This document shows positions 39,934 through 48,052 of a DNA stretch of 64,000 nt, piece by piece. Position 1 is the stretch's first letter. Every line of letters starts with the position of its first letter. The notes under the pieces were generated by a model, which ran no database searches, was not told where the DNA came from, and was given only the letters and a program-made list of their open reading frames with translations. The translations under genes were made by a program, and so were the position numbers. Source of the DNA: Mycobacterium sp. Root135 (lineage in GTDB: Bacteria > Actinomycetota > Actinomycetes > Mycobacteriales > Mycobacteriaceae); the NCBI RefSeq assembly GCF_001426545.1, contig NZ_LMEZ01000008.1:376905-440904 (forward strand), given 5' to 3'.

Positions 39934-41625
39934 ATGCCCAACCTCACAGAGCTACCCCTGCAGGCAGCGGCCAAGGTGCAGCAGTACCTCGAACGCGGCT
40001 CGGCCGAGCTGCACTACGCCAGGAAGATGTTCGAGGCGGGCGCACTGAAGGTCGAGCCGCCACAGAACGTGGCCGCGATGCTCGCCGACATCCGGCGGTG
40101 GGGCGAGATCGGAATGATCCCGGCGCTCAACGCCCGTCGCAATCCCACCGGGACGGCCATCATCGACGACGACGGCGAGCTCACGTTCGCCGAACTCGAC
40201 GCGGCGGCCAACGCCGTCGCCAACGGGTTGATCGGCATGGGAGTGCGGGGCGGCGACGGGGTCGCGCTCCTCATCCGCAACCACCGCTGGTTCCTGATCG
40301 GGCTGTACGGCGCCGCCAAGGTGGGCGTCCGGCTGATCATGCTCAACAGTGAATTCTCCGGGCCGCAGATCAAGGAGGTCTCCGAGCGCGAAGGCGCGAA
40401 GCTGATCATCCACGACGACGAGTACACCAAGGCGTGCGCGGCCGCCGACCCGGAGTTTGGCAAGCTCCGTGCGTTGCCGACGAACCCCGACAATCCCGAT
40501 CAGCCGTCCGAGAGCACCGACGAGACCTTGGCCGACCTCATCAGTCGCAGCAAGGCGGCCCCGCCGCCCAAGGCGAGCGCCCACTCGAAGATCATCATCC
40601 TGACCAGCGGTACCACGGGAACTCCCAAGGGCGCCAACAGAAGTAGCCCACCGTCGTTGGCTCCGATCGGTGGCGTGCTGTCGCACGTCCCGTTCAAGTC
40701 CGGTGAGGTGACGTCGCTGCCCGCGCCGATGTTCCACGCGCTTGGCTTCCTGCACGCGACCATCGCGATGATGTTGGGCAGCACTCTGGTGCTGCGTCGT
40801 CGGTTCAAGCCGGCCACGGTGCTCGAAGACATCGAGAAGCATCGGGTGACCGCCGTCGTGGTGGTGCCCGTGATGTTGTCGCGCATCCTCGACGAGTTGG
40901 AGAAGACGAGTCCCAAGCCGAACCTGTCGAGCCTGCGCATCGCCTTCGTCTCCGGGTCTCAGCTCGGCGGCGAACTCGCCACCCGCGCGTTGAAGGATCT
41001 CGGCCCCGTCGTCTACAACCTCTACGGCTCGACGGAGATCGCGTTCGCGACCATCGCACGGCCAAAGGACCTTTCGATCAATCCGTCGACGGTCGGCCCC
41101 GTCGTCAAGGGCGTCAAGGTCAAGCTGTTCGACGACAACGGCATCGAGGTGGCTCCCGGTGAGGTCGGCCGCATCTTCGTGGGCAACACGTTCCCGTTCG
41201 AGGGGTACACCGGCGGCGGGCACAAGGCGATCATCGACGGCCTGATGTCGTCGGGCGACGTCGGCTACTTCGACGAGCACGGCCTGCTCTACGTGAGTGG
41301 CCGCGACGACGAGATGATCGTCTGCGGTGGCGAGAACGTCTTTCCCGCCGAGGTCGAGGATCTGATCAGCGGGCATCCGGAGGTCGTGGAGGCCACGGCG
41401 CTCGGCGTCGCGGACGAGGAATGGGGTCACCGGCTGCGCGCCTTCGTCGTGAAGACCGAGGGCGCCACGGTCGACGAGGATGCGATCAAGGCCTACGTCA
41501 AGGACAACCTGGCTCGCTACAAGGTGCCGCGCGAGGTGATCTTCCTCGACGAGCTGCCGCGCAACCCGACGGGCAAGATCCTCAAGCGCGAGCTCAAGGA
41601 TCTCGAGGTCGGCGGAGCCGAGTAG
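39934..41625 (+). CDS. fadD2: Fatty-acid-CoA ligase, FadD2-like
   Basis: A 563-residue acyl-CoA/acyl-AMP ligase of the ANL superfamily. Motifs are in order: LTSGTTGTPKGANRS near residue 224 (phosphate-binding), YGSTEIAFATIARP near 360, SSGDVGYFDEHGLLYVSGRDDEMIVCGGENVFP split here as GDVGYFDEHGLLYVSGRDD and IVCGGENVFPAEVE, and the C-terminal catalytic Lys in NPTGKILKREL. It activates a fatty acid with ATP and CoA in the cytosol. Divergent from the LigD-polymerase gene as Rv0270 is from Rv0269c. An inverted repeat terminator follows directly. Confidence 0.9.
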   Translation: MPNLTELPLQAAAKVQQYLERGSAELHYARKMFEAGALKVEPPQNVAAMLADIRRWGEIGMIPALNARRNPTGTAIIDDDGELTFAELDAAANAVANGLIGMGVRGGDGVALLIRNHRWFLIGLYGAAKVGVRLIMLNSEFSGPQIKEVSEREGAKLIIHDDEYTKACAAADPEFGKLRALPTNPDNPDQPSESTDETLADLISRSKAAPPPKASAHSKIIILTSGTTGTPKGANRSSPPSLAPIGGVLSHVPFKSGEVTSLPAPMFHALGFLHATIAMMLGSTLVLRRRFKPATVLEDIEKHRVTAVVVVPVMLSRILDELEKTSPKPNLSSLRIAFVSGSQLGGELATRALKDLGPVVYNLYGSTEIAFATIARPKDLSINPSTVGPVVKGVKVKLFDDNGIEVAPGEVGRIFVGNTFPFEGYTGGGHKAIIDGLMSSGDVGYFDEHGLLYVSGRDDEMIVCGGENVFPAEVEDLISGHPEVVEATALGVADEEWGHRLRAFVVKTEGATVDEDAIKAYVKDNLARYKVPREVIFLDELPRNPTGKILKRELKDLEVGGAE

Positions 41626-41630
41626 GCAGC

Positions 41631-41684
41631 GTTCGTGAATCCTTGGCGATTTCGACCACCGAATTCCGCCGAGGATTCACGAAC
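41631..41684. terminator. Bidirectional hairpin between fadD2 and MBL genes
   Basis: GTTCGTGAATCC at 41631-41642 is mirrored by GGATTCACGAAC at 41673-41684, and the stem continues inward through GGCG/CGCC with one mismatch. It lies between convergent stop codons. Confidence 0.65.
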
Positions 41685-41696
41685 GGCGCGCGCGGC

Positions 41697-42500
41697 CTAG
41701 ACTGCGACTAGGTACTCCAGGTCAGTCCAGCGGCCGTGCGGAGTGCGGTCCAACAGGTCCGCGATGCCGGCGTCGTGGAACGCGGCGGCGACGTCCTCGA
41801 TGCCCTCGGTGAAGTGTGCCCACGAGTCGAGGTGCGCCGCGACGACCAAGCGCGGCGCCAGCACCTCCGCGGCCGCGGCGGCCCTGGCGCTGGTCAGGGT
41901 CAGCGGGCGACCGTCCTGCTTCGGAGGCACTCGGGCCGCGCCGACGAAGAGCACCGCGACGTCGATCGCGCCGACGGTGTGCGCGATCTGCGAAACCGTT
42001 GCGAGAGAGGCGTTGTCGCCGCTGATGTAGACGGTCGGAAGGCCGTCGCCGGACAGCAGGAAACCCGTCACCTCGCAGTTGACGTATCCGGAGTCGTCGC
42101 GGTCGCCGTCGACCGGGCCGTGCACCGCCGGGACGGCCTGCACCCGCAAACCGTCCAATTCGACCGTCGCCCAGGGCGCCAAACCCTGGGCGGGTGACCC
42201 GAGCCGTCCCGCCGCACCGGGATGGGTGAGCACCCGCGGCGCCGCCAGGGCAAACGCCCGGCCGGCGTCGTCGAAGTTGTCCAGGTGTTGGTCGTGGCTG
42301 ACCAGCACCAGGTCCACCCGACCGAGTGCCGCGGCGTCGACCGCAGGCGCGGCCGTCTTGGTCAGGTACGCATGCGGCCCCGGTGGGTCGAACGTGGGGT
42401 CCACGACGATCCGGTGCCCGGCGATGTCGAGCAGCGTCGTCGGTCCGCCCAACACGGCGACCGCGCAGCGACGCCTGGCCTCGGTGACCTGCTCGTCCAT
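41697..42500 (-). CDS. MBL-fold metallohydrolase (UlaG-like)
   Basis: A 267-residue metallo-beta-lactamase-fold hydrolase. The metal-binding signature is SHDQHLDNFD, a variant of HxHxDH near residue 67, and later ligands are likely in GDNAS and VAAHLDSWAHF. Unlike classical members the first strand block reads LGGPTTLLDIAGHRIVVDPTF, as in the UlaG/L-ascorbate-6-phosphate lactonase-like group. It should be cytosolic. It starts 20 nt after antigen 85 on the same strand and is probably co-transcribed. Substrate unknown. Confidence 0.8.
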   Translation of the reverse strand: MDEQVTEARRRCAVAVLGGPTTLLDIAGHRIVVDPTFDPPGPHAYLTKTAAPAVDAAALGRVDLVLVSHDQHLDNFDDAGRAFALAAPRVLTHPGAAGRLGSPAQGLAPWATVELDGLRVQAVPAVHGPVDGDRDDSGYVNCEVTGFLLSGDGLPTVYISGDNASLATVSQIAHTVGAIDVAVLFVGAARVPPKQDGRPLTLTSARAAAAAEVLAPRLVVAAHLDSWAHFTEGIEDVAAAFHDAGIADLLDRTPHGRWTDLEYLVAV

Positions 42501-42520
42501 GACGGTCCTCCAGTCGCGAT

Positions 42521-43480
42521 CTAGGTGGCGGTCGGGACGGCGCCCAGCACCCGCTGCACGTCGGGCTTCATCGCCTGCAGCTGCTGACCCCAGTATCCCC
42601 AGTCGTGCGTGCCGCTGTCCGGGAAGTTGAAGACGCCGTTCTTGCCGCCGCCGGCCAGGTAGTTGTCCTGGAAGGTCTTGTTGGTGCGCAGCGTGAAGGT
42701 CTCGAGGAACTTGGCGGGCAGGTTGTCGCCGCCGAGCTCGGACGGGGTGCCGTTGCCGCAGTAGATCCAGATGCGGGTTCCGTTGGCGATCAGCGTCGCC
42801 ATGTTGACCATGGGGTCGTTGTACTTCCACGCCGGGTCGGTTTCGGCGGGACCCCACATGTCGTTGGCCTTGTAGCCGCCAGCGTCACCCATGGCGCTGT
42901 TGACCAGTCCCGGCCACCAGCCCTCGGAGAGGTTCAGGAAGCCGGATAGCGAAGCGGCATAGGGGAATTGCGCGGGGTGGTGGATGGCCAGCGTCAGTGC
43001 CGCCGAACCGGCCATCGACAGCCCGACCGCGGCGCTGCCGGTCGGCTTGACCTGCTTCTCGCTGGCCAGATAGGCGGGGAGTTCCTGCGTCAGGAACGTC
43101 TCCCAGTTGTAGGTCTGGCAGCCGTTCGTACCGCACGCGGGCTTGTACCAATTGCTGTAGAAACTCGACTGGCCACCTACCGGCATCACCACGGACAGGC
43201 CCGACCCTTGATACCACTCGAAGGCCGGGGTGTTGATGTCCCAACCGTTGAAGTCGTCCTGCGCGCGGAGACCGTCGAGAAGGTAGATGGCCGGCGCGTT
43301 GGCCCCGCCGCTCTCGAATTGCACCTTGATGTCGCGGCCCATGCTCGCCGAGGGCACCATCAGGTATTCGACCGGCAGTCCTGGCCGGGAGAAGGCGTTC
43401 GCGGTGGCGGCGCCGCCGGCGAATCCCACGAACACGGGTAGCAGCACTGCTATGAAGGCCGTGACGAACAAGCGGCGCAC
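42521..43480 (-). CDS. fbp: Antigen 85 mycolyltransferase
   Basis: A 319-residue secreted esterase of the antigen 85 complex, which moves mycolic acids between trehalose and arabinogalactan in the cell wall. The signal peptide covers about residues 1-29 (cleavage near TANAFSRPG). The mature chain has SRPGLPVEYLMVPSASMGRD at its start, nucleophile Ser in VGLSMAGSAAL, the catalytic Glu region PAKFLETFTLR and His in SGTHDWGYWGQQL. The region corresponding to the fibronectin-binding segment is FEWYQGSGLSVV, slightly different from FEWYYQSGLS. GGAG lies 6 nt before the GTG start. Which paralogue (FbpA, B or C) cannot be told. Confidence 0.92.
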   Translation of the reverse strand: MRRLFVTAFIAVLLPVFVGFAGGAATANAFSRPGLPVEYLMVPSASMGRDIKVQFESGGANAPAIYLLDGLRAQDDFNGWDINTPAFEWYQGSGLSVVMPVGGQSSFYSNWYKPACGTNGCQTYNWETFLTQELPAYLASEKQVKPTGSAAVGLSMAGSAALTLAIHHPAQFPYAASLSGFLNLSEGWWPGLVNSAMGDAGGYKANDMWGPAETDPAWKYNDPMVNMATLIANGTRIWIYCGNGTPSELGGDNLPAKFLETFTLRTNKTFQDNYLAGGGKNGVFNFPDSGTHDWGYWGQQLQAMKPDVQRVLGAVPTAT

Positions 43481-43606
43481 GATGTCTCCTCAGATGTCGA
43501 ACTCAGTCCAATCCACGGTGACACGCGCTCCTGTCAAACTCTCGTGGCACCCTCTCGTCGCGACGATTGGGGAATAGCCCGGGCCCGTTGGTGGTACTAC
43601 TCCGGA

Positions 43607-44398
43607 GTGATCATCGACCTGACAGGAAAGACCGCACTCGTCACCGGCTCCACCCAGGGCATCGGCCTTGCCATCGCGAAGGGGTTGGCGCAGAGCGGCG
43701 CCCGCGTCGTCGTCAACGGGCGCACGGCGGCTCGGGTCGACGAGGCGGCCGACGAATTGCGCTCTGCCACCGGCGGTGACGTGCTCGGCATCGCGGCCGA
43801 CGTCACCACCGCCGAGGGTGTCGAGGGTCTGGTCGACCAACTTCCCGCGGTGGACGTCCTTGTCAACAACCTCGGCATCTTCGGCGCGACACCTGCCCGC
43901 GAGATCTCCGACGACGAGTGGCGTCGCTACTTCGACGTGAACGTGCTCTCGGCGATTCGGCTGATTCGGACGTATCTGCCCGGGATGACCGAGCGAGGCT
44001 GGGGGCGGGTGCTGCAGATCGCCAGCGACTCGGCAATCGTCATCCCCGAGGAGATGATTCACTACGGCACCTCGAAGACGGCGCTGCTGGCGGTGTCGCG
44101 GGGCTTCGCCAAGGACGCCGCGGGCACGGGTGTCACGGTGAACTCCGTCATCGCCGGGCCGACGCATACGGCGGGGGTCGAGGACTTCGTCTACCAGTTG
44201 GTCGACGCGGACCTGCCGTGGGAGGAGGCGCAGCGCGAGTTCATGCGCAAGCACCGCCCACAGTCACTGCTTCAGCGTCTGATCGAACCCGACGAGATCG
44301 CGAACATGGTCACCTATCTCAGCTCGCCGCAGGCGTCGGCGACCACCGGCGCGGCGGTCCGCGTCGACGGGGGATACGTGGACTCGATCGTCCCCTAG
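43607..44398 (+). CDS. Short-chain dehydrogenase/reductase
   Basis: A 263-residue classical SDR with TGSTQGIGLAIAKGLAQ (cofactor), VNGRTAARVDEAADELR (Arg after strand two, favouring NADP), NNLG in place of NNAG, the active Ser in IASDSAIVIPEEM and the catalytic pair in YGTSKTALLA. The tail has DGGYVDSIVP as expected. The GTG at 43607 is preferred because it leaves a normal N-terminus (MIIDLTGKTALVTG); an upstream ATG would add unrelated residues. The role is unknown; a 3-oxoacyl-ACP reductase-like reaction is possible. Confidence 0.85.
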   Translation: MIIDLTGKTALVTGSTQGIGLAIAKGLAQSGARVVVNGRTAARVDEAADELRSATGGDVLGIAADVTTAEGVEGLVDQLPAVDVLVNNLGIFGATPAREISDDEWRRYFDVNVLSAIRLIRTYLPGMTERGWGRVLQIASDSAIVIPEEMIHYGTSKTALLAVSRGFAKDAAGTGVTVNSVIAGPTHTAGVEDFVYQLVDADLPWEEAQREFMRKHRPQSLLQRLIEPDEIANMVTYLSSPQASATTGAAVRVDGGYVDSIVP

Positions 44399-44408
44399 AC
44401 TCGTCGCC

Positions 44409-44424
44409 ATCACGTCGACGTGAT
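44409..44424. promoter_or_regulatory. Perfect 16-bp palindrome upstream of the transglutaminase gene
   Basis: ATCACGTCGACGTGAT reads the same on both strands. It lies 10 nt after the SDR stop and 15 nt before the SigF-like -35 of the next gene, so it may be a regulator site. No T-tract or loop suggests a terminator. Confidence 0.35.
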
Positions 44425-44438
44425 CTGGCCCGGTGCTC

Positions 44439-44465
44439 TGTTTTGGCGGCGGCCCGTCCGGGTAA
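44439..44465 (+). promoter_or_regulatory. SigF-type promoter for the transglutaminase-like gene
   Basis: TGTTT (44439-44443), 16 nt, GGGTAA (44460-44465), close to the SigF consensus. The start would be near 44472, giving a leader of about 63 nt. Confidence 0.45.
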
Positions 44466-44534
44466 GGATGGGCTCGACACGACGCGCTTGCCGCGCCTCC
44501 CCTGACATTTTGACCGGAAAGACGTGGTGAGCCC

Positions 44535-45338
44535 ATGAGACGCGAAGTTGGCGCCCAATTACAGGTTGAGGTATTCGACCCCACGACACTGGAATTCCAG
44601 ATCGCCGTCGCACCCCAGCCGGGTGCCGAGGTGACCGAGGAGTTGTCCTTCACGTTGAACGGCAACGCCATCGAGCCGACCGAACTCGTCGGCCAGCACG
44701 GCACCCGCATCCACAAGTTCGAGGCGGGCAAGGGGACGGTGCTGGCGAACTACTCGGCAACGATCATCGGCCAGACCGACCCGCCTCCGGTCACCGAGAT
44801 CGACCTGTCGACCTACCTGCGGCCAAGCCGGTACGCGGAGGCCGACAAGTTCTATGGTTTCGCCGCAACGGAATTCGGCAACGACGCGAAGTCGACGGCG
44901 CTGCTGGAGAAGGTGTCGTCCTGGGTGGGCACGCGGCTGCAGTACGTGCCGGGGTCCAGCGATCCGATCGACGGCGCGGCCGACACCGTCCTCGCAGGCA
45001 CTGGTGTGTGCCGGGACTACGCGCATCTGGTCATTGCGCTGCTGCGCGCGGTCAACGTGCCGGCCCGACTGGTCGCGGTGTACGCACCTGGCTGCTACCC
45101 GATGGACTTTCACGCCGTTGCCGAGGCCTACGTCGACGGGCTGTGGCGCGTCGTCGACGCGACGTGCCTGGCGCCGCGTCAGACGATGGTGCGCATCGCC
45201 ACCGGCCGCGACGCCGCCGACACGGCCTTCCTGGACAACCACGGCGGCGGGATCAACCTCACCAGCATCAACGTGAACGCCTGGGTCGAGGGCATGCTGC
45301 CGTTGGATTCGGTGGAGGAACTCGTCTCGCTGGGCTGA
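44535..45338 (+). CDS. Transglutaminase-like cysteine peptidase family protein
   Basis: A 267-residue protein of the bacterial transglutaminase-like superfamily. The N-terminal 90 residues are a beta domain (EVFDPTTLEFQIAVAPQPG), then the catalytic core: Cys in GVCRDYAHLVIALLRAVNV, His in MDFHAVAEAYVDGLW and Asp in VVDATCLAP. It has no signal peptide and should act in the cytosol, probably as a peptidase or cross-linking enzyme. Its promoter looks SigF-type, and a strong hairpin follows. The substrate is unknown. Confidence 0.85.
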   Translation: MRREVGAQLQVEVFDPTTLEFQIAVAPQPGAEVTEELSFTLNGNAIEPTELVGQHGTRIHKFEAGKGTVLANYSATIIGQTDPPPVTEIDLSTYLRPSRYAEADKFYGFAATEFGNDAKSTALLEKVSSWVGTRLQYVPGSSDPIDGAADTVLAGTGVCRDYAHLVIALLRAVNVPARLVAVYAPGCYPMDFHAVAEAYVDGLWRVVDATCLAPRQTMVRIATGRDAADTAFLDNHGGGINLTSINVNAWVEGMLPLDSVEELVSLG

Positions 45339-45345
45339 CCCACGC

Positions 45346-45409
45346 GCCGACTGCACGCTTGTTCACGTCGTCTCTCGACGTTTGCGTGTAACAAGCGCGC
45401 AGTCGGCGG
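45346..45409. terminator. Long hairpin between convergent transglutaminase and transaminase genes
   Basis: CGCCGACTGC, then CGCTTGTT, is mirrored by AACAAGCG and GCAGTCGGCG with single mismatches, giving about 20 paired bases and a 20-nt loop. It starts 7 nt after one stop codon and ends 8 nt before the other. Confidence 0.65.
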
Positions 45410-45417
45410 TGGTCCTG

Positions 45418-46437
45418 CTAGTACTGGATGGCCTCGATCAGCGGACCTGGCTCGTCCATCAACGCCCAGAAGCGATCTCGAATGGCGACGGTGACGGGTC
45501 CTGGCTCGCCGTTGCCGATGTTCTCTCCGTCGAGGGTGTTGATCGGCGTGACGCCACCGGCGGTGGTGACGGCCATGATCTCGTCGGCGTCGTACAGCTC
45601 GCGGCTGGTCACGTCGCACAGGGTGGCCTCGATGCCCATCTGCTCGGCGAGTTCGTAGACCGTCTTGCGGGTGATGCCGGGCAACGCATTTCGCGACGGT
45701 GAGAACAACTTCCCGTCCTTGACGATGACGACGTTGAAGCCGGGGCCTTCGGCGACGCAGTTGTCGGCGTCCAGCAGGATGGCTGTGCGCGCGCCGCGGT
45801 CCTTGGCCTCGAAGCTGGCCGCGGTCAGGTCACCCCACTGATAGTTCTTGATGGTCGGGTCGACGGTGTTGCGGCCGGCGCGGCGGACGTGGCGCGGGAC
45901 GATCGCGGTGGTGCCGAAGATTTGCTCGGCCGGCGGGAACGCCCACAGGTACGGGATGGCGTAGATGTACACCTGGTGCGTGAGCTTGGACAAGTCCTTC
46001 TCGCCCTTGCGCTTTCCGTATCCCCTGGTGATCGTGAGGTTGACGAAGGATTCGCGTAGCTGCGACAGCGACACGCACTTCTTGGTGATCTCGACGATCT
46101 CGGCCTTGCTCATCCCGGCGTCCAAACGCAGCTTGTGGGCCCCGTCGAGCAGCCGGTCGACGTGGTCGTCGAGCCGAAAGATGTTGCCGTGCCACACGTG
46201 CGCGACGGTGTACGTCACGTCGGAGTGTCCGAAGCCGGTGTCGAAGATCGAAATCCTGGCGTCCTCGGCGGGCATGTACTCGCCCTCGATCCAGGCCACG
46301 CCGCCGGCGAAGGGGCTGGACGTGTCGAGCTCGTAGTCGCTGTACTGGATCGCCGAGCCGACGGGGGTGTCTTCGCGGATCGCTGCGCCGGGTTCGACGG
46401 CGACGAGGTTGCTGGTGCCGAGATCAGTAACGGTCAT
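45418..46437 (-). CDS. (R)-selective amine transaminase (class IV, branched-chain aminotransferase fold)
   Basis: A 339-residue fold-type IV PLP aminotransferase that very closely resembles the (R)-selective amine:pyruvate transaminase described from Mycolicibacterium vanbaalenii, including GTSNLVAVEPGA at the N-terminus, GGVAWIEGEYMPAEDARISI and the ending DEPGPLIEAIQY. The Schiff-base Lys is Lys197 in PTIKNYQWGD. The N-terminal YSDYELD and DTGFGHSD regions match that subgroup rather than IlvE. It would transfer amino groups from (R)-amines to pyruvate in the cytosol. It is the last gene of a LysR-permease-transaminase run; AAGGA precedes the ATG. Confidence 0.88.
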   Translation of the reverse strand: MTVTDLGTSNLVAVEPGAAIREDTPVGSAIQYSDYELDTSSPFAGGVAWIEGEYMPAEDARISIFDTGFGHSDVTYTVAHVWHGNIFRLDDHVDRLLDGAHKLRLDAGMSKAEIVEITKKCVSLSQLRESFVNLTITRGYGKRKGEKDLSKLTHQVYIYAIPYLWAFPPAEQIFGTTAIVPRHVRRAGRNTVDPTIKNYQWGDLTAASFEAKDRGARTAILLDADNCVAEGPGFNVVIVKDGKLFSPSRNALPGITRKTVYELAEQMGIEATLCDVTSRELYDADEIMAVTTAGGVTPINTLDGENIGNGEPGPVTVAIRDRFWALMDEPGPLIEAIQY

Positions 46438-46464
46438 GTTGAAATTCCTTGCTGGTGAGTAGGT

Positions 46465-47964
46465 TCAGGAGGTGTGGGTCTTGGCGAAGTTCGGGCCCGC
46501 CTCGCCGGTGGCCAACCGCTTGCGCAGTCCGGTAACGGCCCAGAGGGCGGTCAGCGCGAGGAGGCCTCCGAAGACGTAGCCGTTGCCCGCGAACTGGGGC
46601 AGGAAGATCAGCGCCGCGCACACCAGCGTGAAGCAGATGGCTGCGATGACGGCCACCGGTACCCGCGTCTTGCCGAGGTCGAACGTCTTCGGCTCGGGCG
46701 CCGGGATGGTTCCGCGGCGGGTGGCGATCATGACGGCAATGGTCTGAAGGAGGTACATCGCGCAGACCGCCAACGACGAGAGCCCGAGGATGAGGAAGAA
46801 CGCCTTCTCGGCGACCAATGCGGAGAGCAGCAGGAGAGTCGAGAAGCCGAAGATTCCGAGCACGGCGTACGTGGGCGTGCGGTTGGACGGGGAGACGTGC
46901 CGCCAGACGTGCGAGAACGGCAGCATGTTGTCGCGGGCCATCGAGTAGGTCAGCCGGGTGGCGACCAGGATGTTGGCCAGGATGCAGGCCAATACGTTGG
47001 TCAGTGCCACGGCGACGACGATCTTGCTGATGACCGGCCCGACCTGCTGGGTGATGATCTCCTCGATGGGCGCGGCGGAGGCGGCTTCGACCGCGCCTGC
47101 GTCCTTGATCGCCAGCACGTAGACGACGTACATGCCGAACTCGATGATGATCGAGGCGGTCAGCGCGTAGAACATGGTGCGCGGGATGACGCGTCGTGCG
47201 TCCTTGGTCTCCTCGGCGATGTCCGCGCTGGCCTCGACGCCGATCAGGCCGAAGAACGGGCCGAGCGAGGCGGCCAGCCAGGCGATGACGTAGGGGGTAC
47301 TCGCGTCGGAGGATCCGCCGGTGAACAGCACCGAGACGGACTGGTGGTTGTCCGGCGAGGAGAAGGCGACGATCGCGACGAGAATCGTTGCGCCGATGGT
47401 GATGACGAATTCGAGGCTGACGCCGATGTTGTTGACCATCGTCGCGAACCGGACGCCGTAGAGGTTTATGAGCATGCAGACGGCCATCACGCCGATGGCG
47501 ACGAAGATCTGCGCCGTCTGGCTCATGTTCCAGCCAAAGAGGCTGCCGAGGTAGCCCGACAGGATGAATCCGACGCCGGTCATGCCGCAGATCCAGCCGG
47601 CGAGGGCCAGGACTCCGGTGAAGAGCGCCATCGTCGAGCCGACGAGGCGGCTGGTCCACTGGTAGGAATAGCCGGCCAGGGGGATCTTGGCGGTCAGGTC
47701 CGCGGCGATCAGCGTCCAGATGACGAACACCGCTGCGGCGAGCAGCAGCGTCCAGACGAAGGGTCCGCCCGCGGTGAAGTAGCCGGCGCCGAAGCCGGTG
47801 AACACCGCGGTGGTGGCGCTGATCGTGGCGAAGCCAATGGCGAAGGACGCCAGCTTCCCGACCGAGCGGTCGAGCTTTTGGGAGTAGCCGAACTCGGCGA
47901 GCTTGGCGTCCTCGTCGTCGAGGGGGGAGTTTGAATGAGTATGTGAAGCTAGGGCATCGGTCAT
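46465..47964 (-). CDS. APC-type amino acid/amine permease
   Basis: A 499-residue permease of the amino acid-polyamine-organocation family with about twelve membrane segments. N-terminal features are FGYSQKLDRSVGKLASFAIG and later AGYSYQWTSRLVGSTM; the central conserved block is FFGLIGVEASADIAEETKDA. These resemble the GABA/amine permease subgroup. It starts 88 nt after the LysR gene and 27 nt before the transaminase, and TGGAGCG precedes the ATG. It probably imports the substrate of the transaminase; the exact amine is unknown. Confidence 0.88.
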   Translation of the reverse strand: MTDALASHTHSNSPLDDEDAKLAEFGYSQKLDRSVGKLASFAIGFATISATTAVFTGFGAGYFTAGGPFVWTLLLAAAVFVIWTLIAADLTAKIPLAGYSYQWTSRLVGSTMALFTGVLALAGWICGMTGVGFILSGYLGSLFGWNMSQTAQIFVAIGVMAVCMLINLYGVRFATMVNNIGVSLEFVITIGATILVAIVAFSSPDNHQSVSVLFTGGSSDASTPYVIAWLAASLGPFFGLIGVEASADIAEETKDARRVIPRTMFYALTASIIIEFGMYVVYVLAIKDAGAVEAASAAPIEEIITQQVGPVISKIVVAVALTNVLACILANILVATRLTYSMARDNMLPFSHVWRHVSPSNRTPTYAVLGIFGFSTLLLLSALVAEKAFFLILGLSSLAVCAMYLLQTIAVMIATRRGTIPAPEPKTFDLGKTRVPVAVIAAICFTLVCAALIFLPQFAGNGYVFGGLLALTALWAVTGLRKRLATGEAGPNFAKTHTS

Positions 47965-48052
47965 GATCGCTCCAGGTCAGGTCGGTCGAATTGCACCTAG
48001 AGACAGGAAAGCCCTCCGGCTCGGCAGGCGGAAGTTCATTGTTTTGATCTGC

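Noticed and set aside
46474..47934. A 486-codon plus-strand open frame rich in Gly, Arg, Asp and Val
   Set aside because: Antisense to the amino acid permease; hydrophobic segments of the permease explain the composition.
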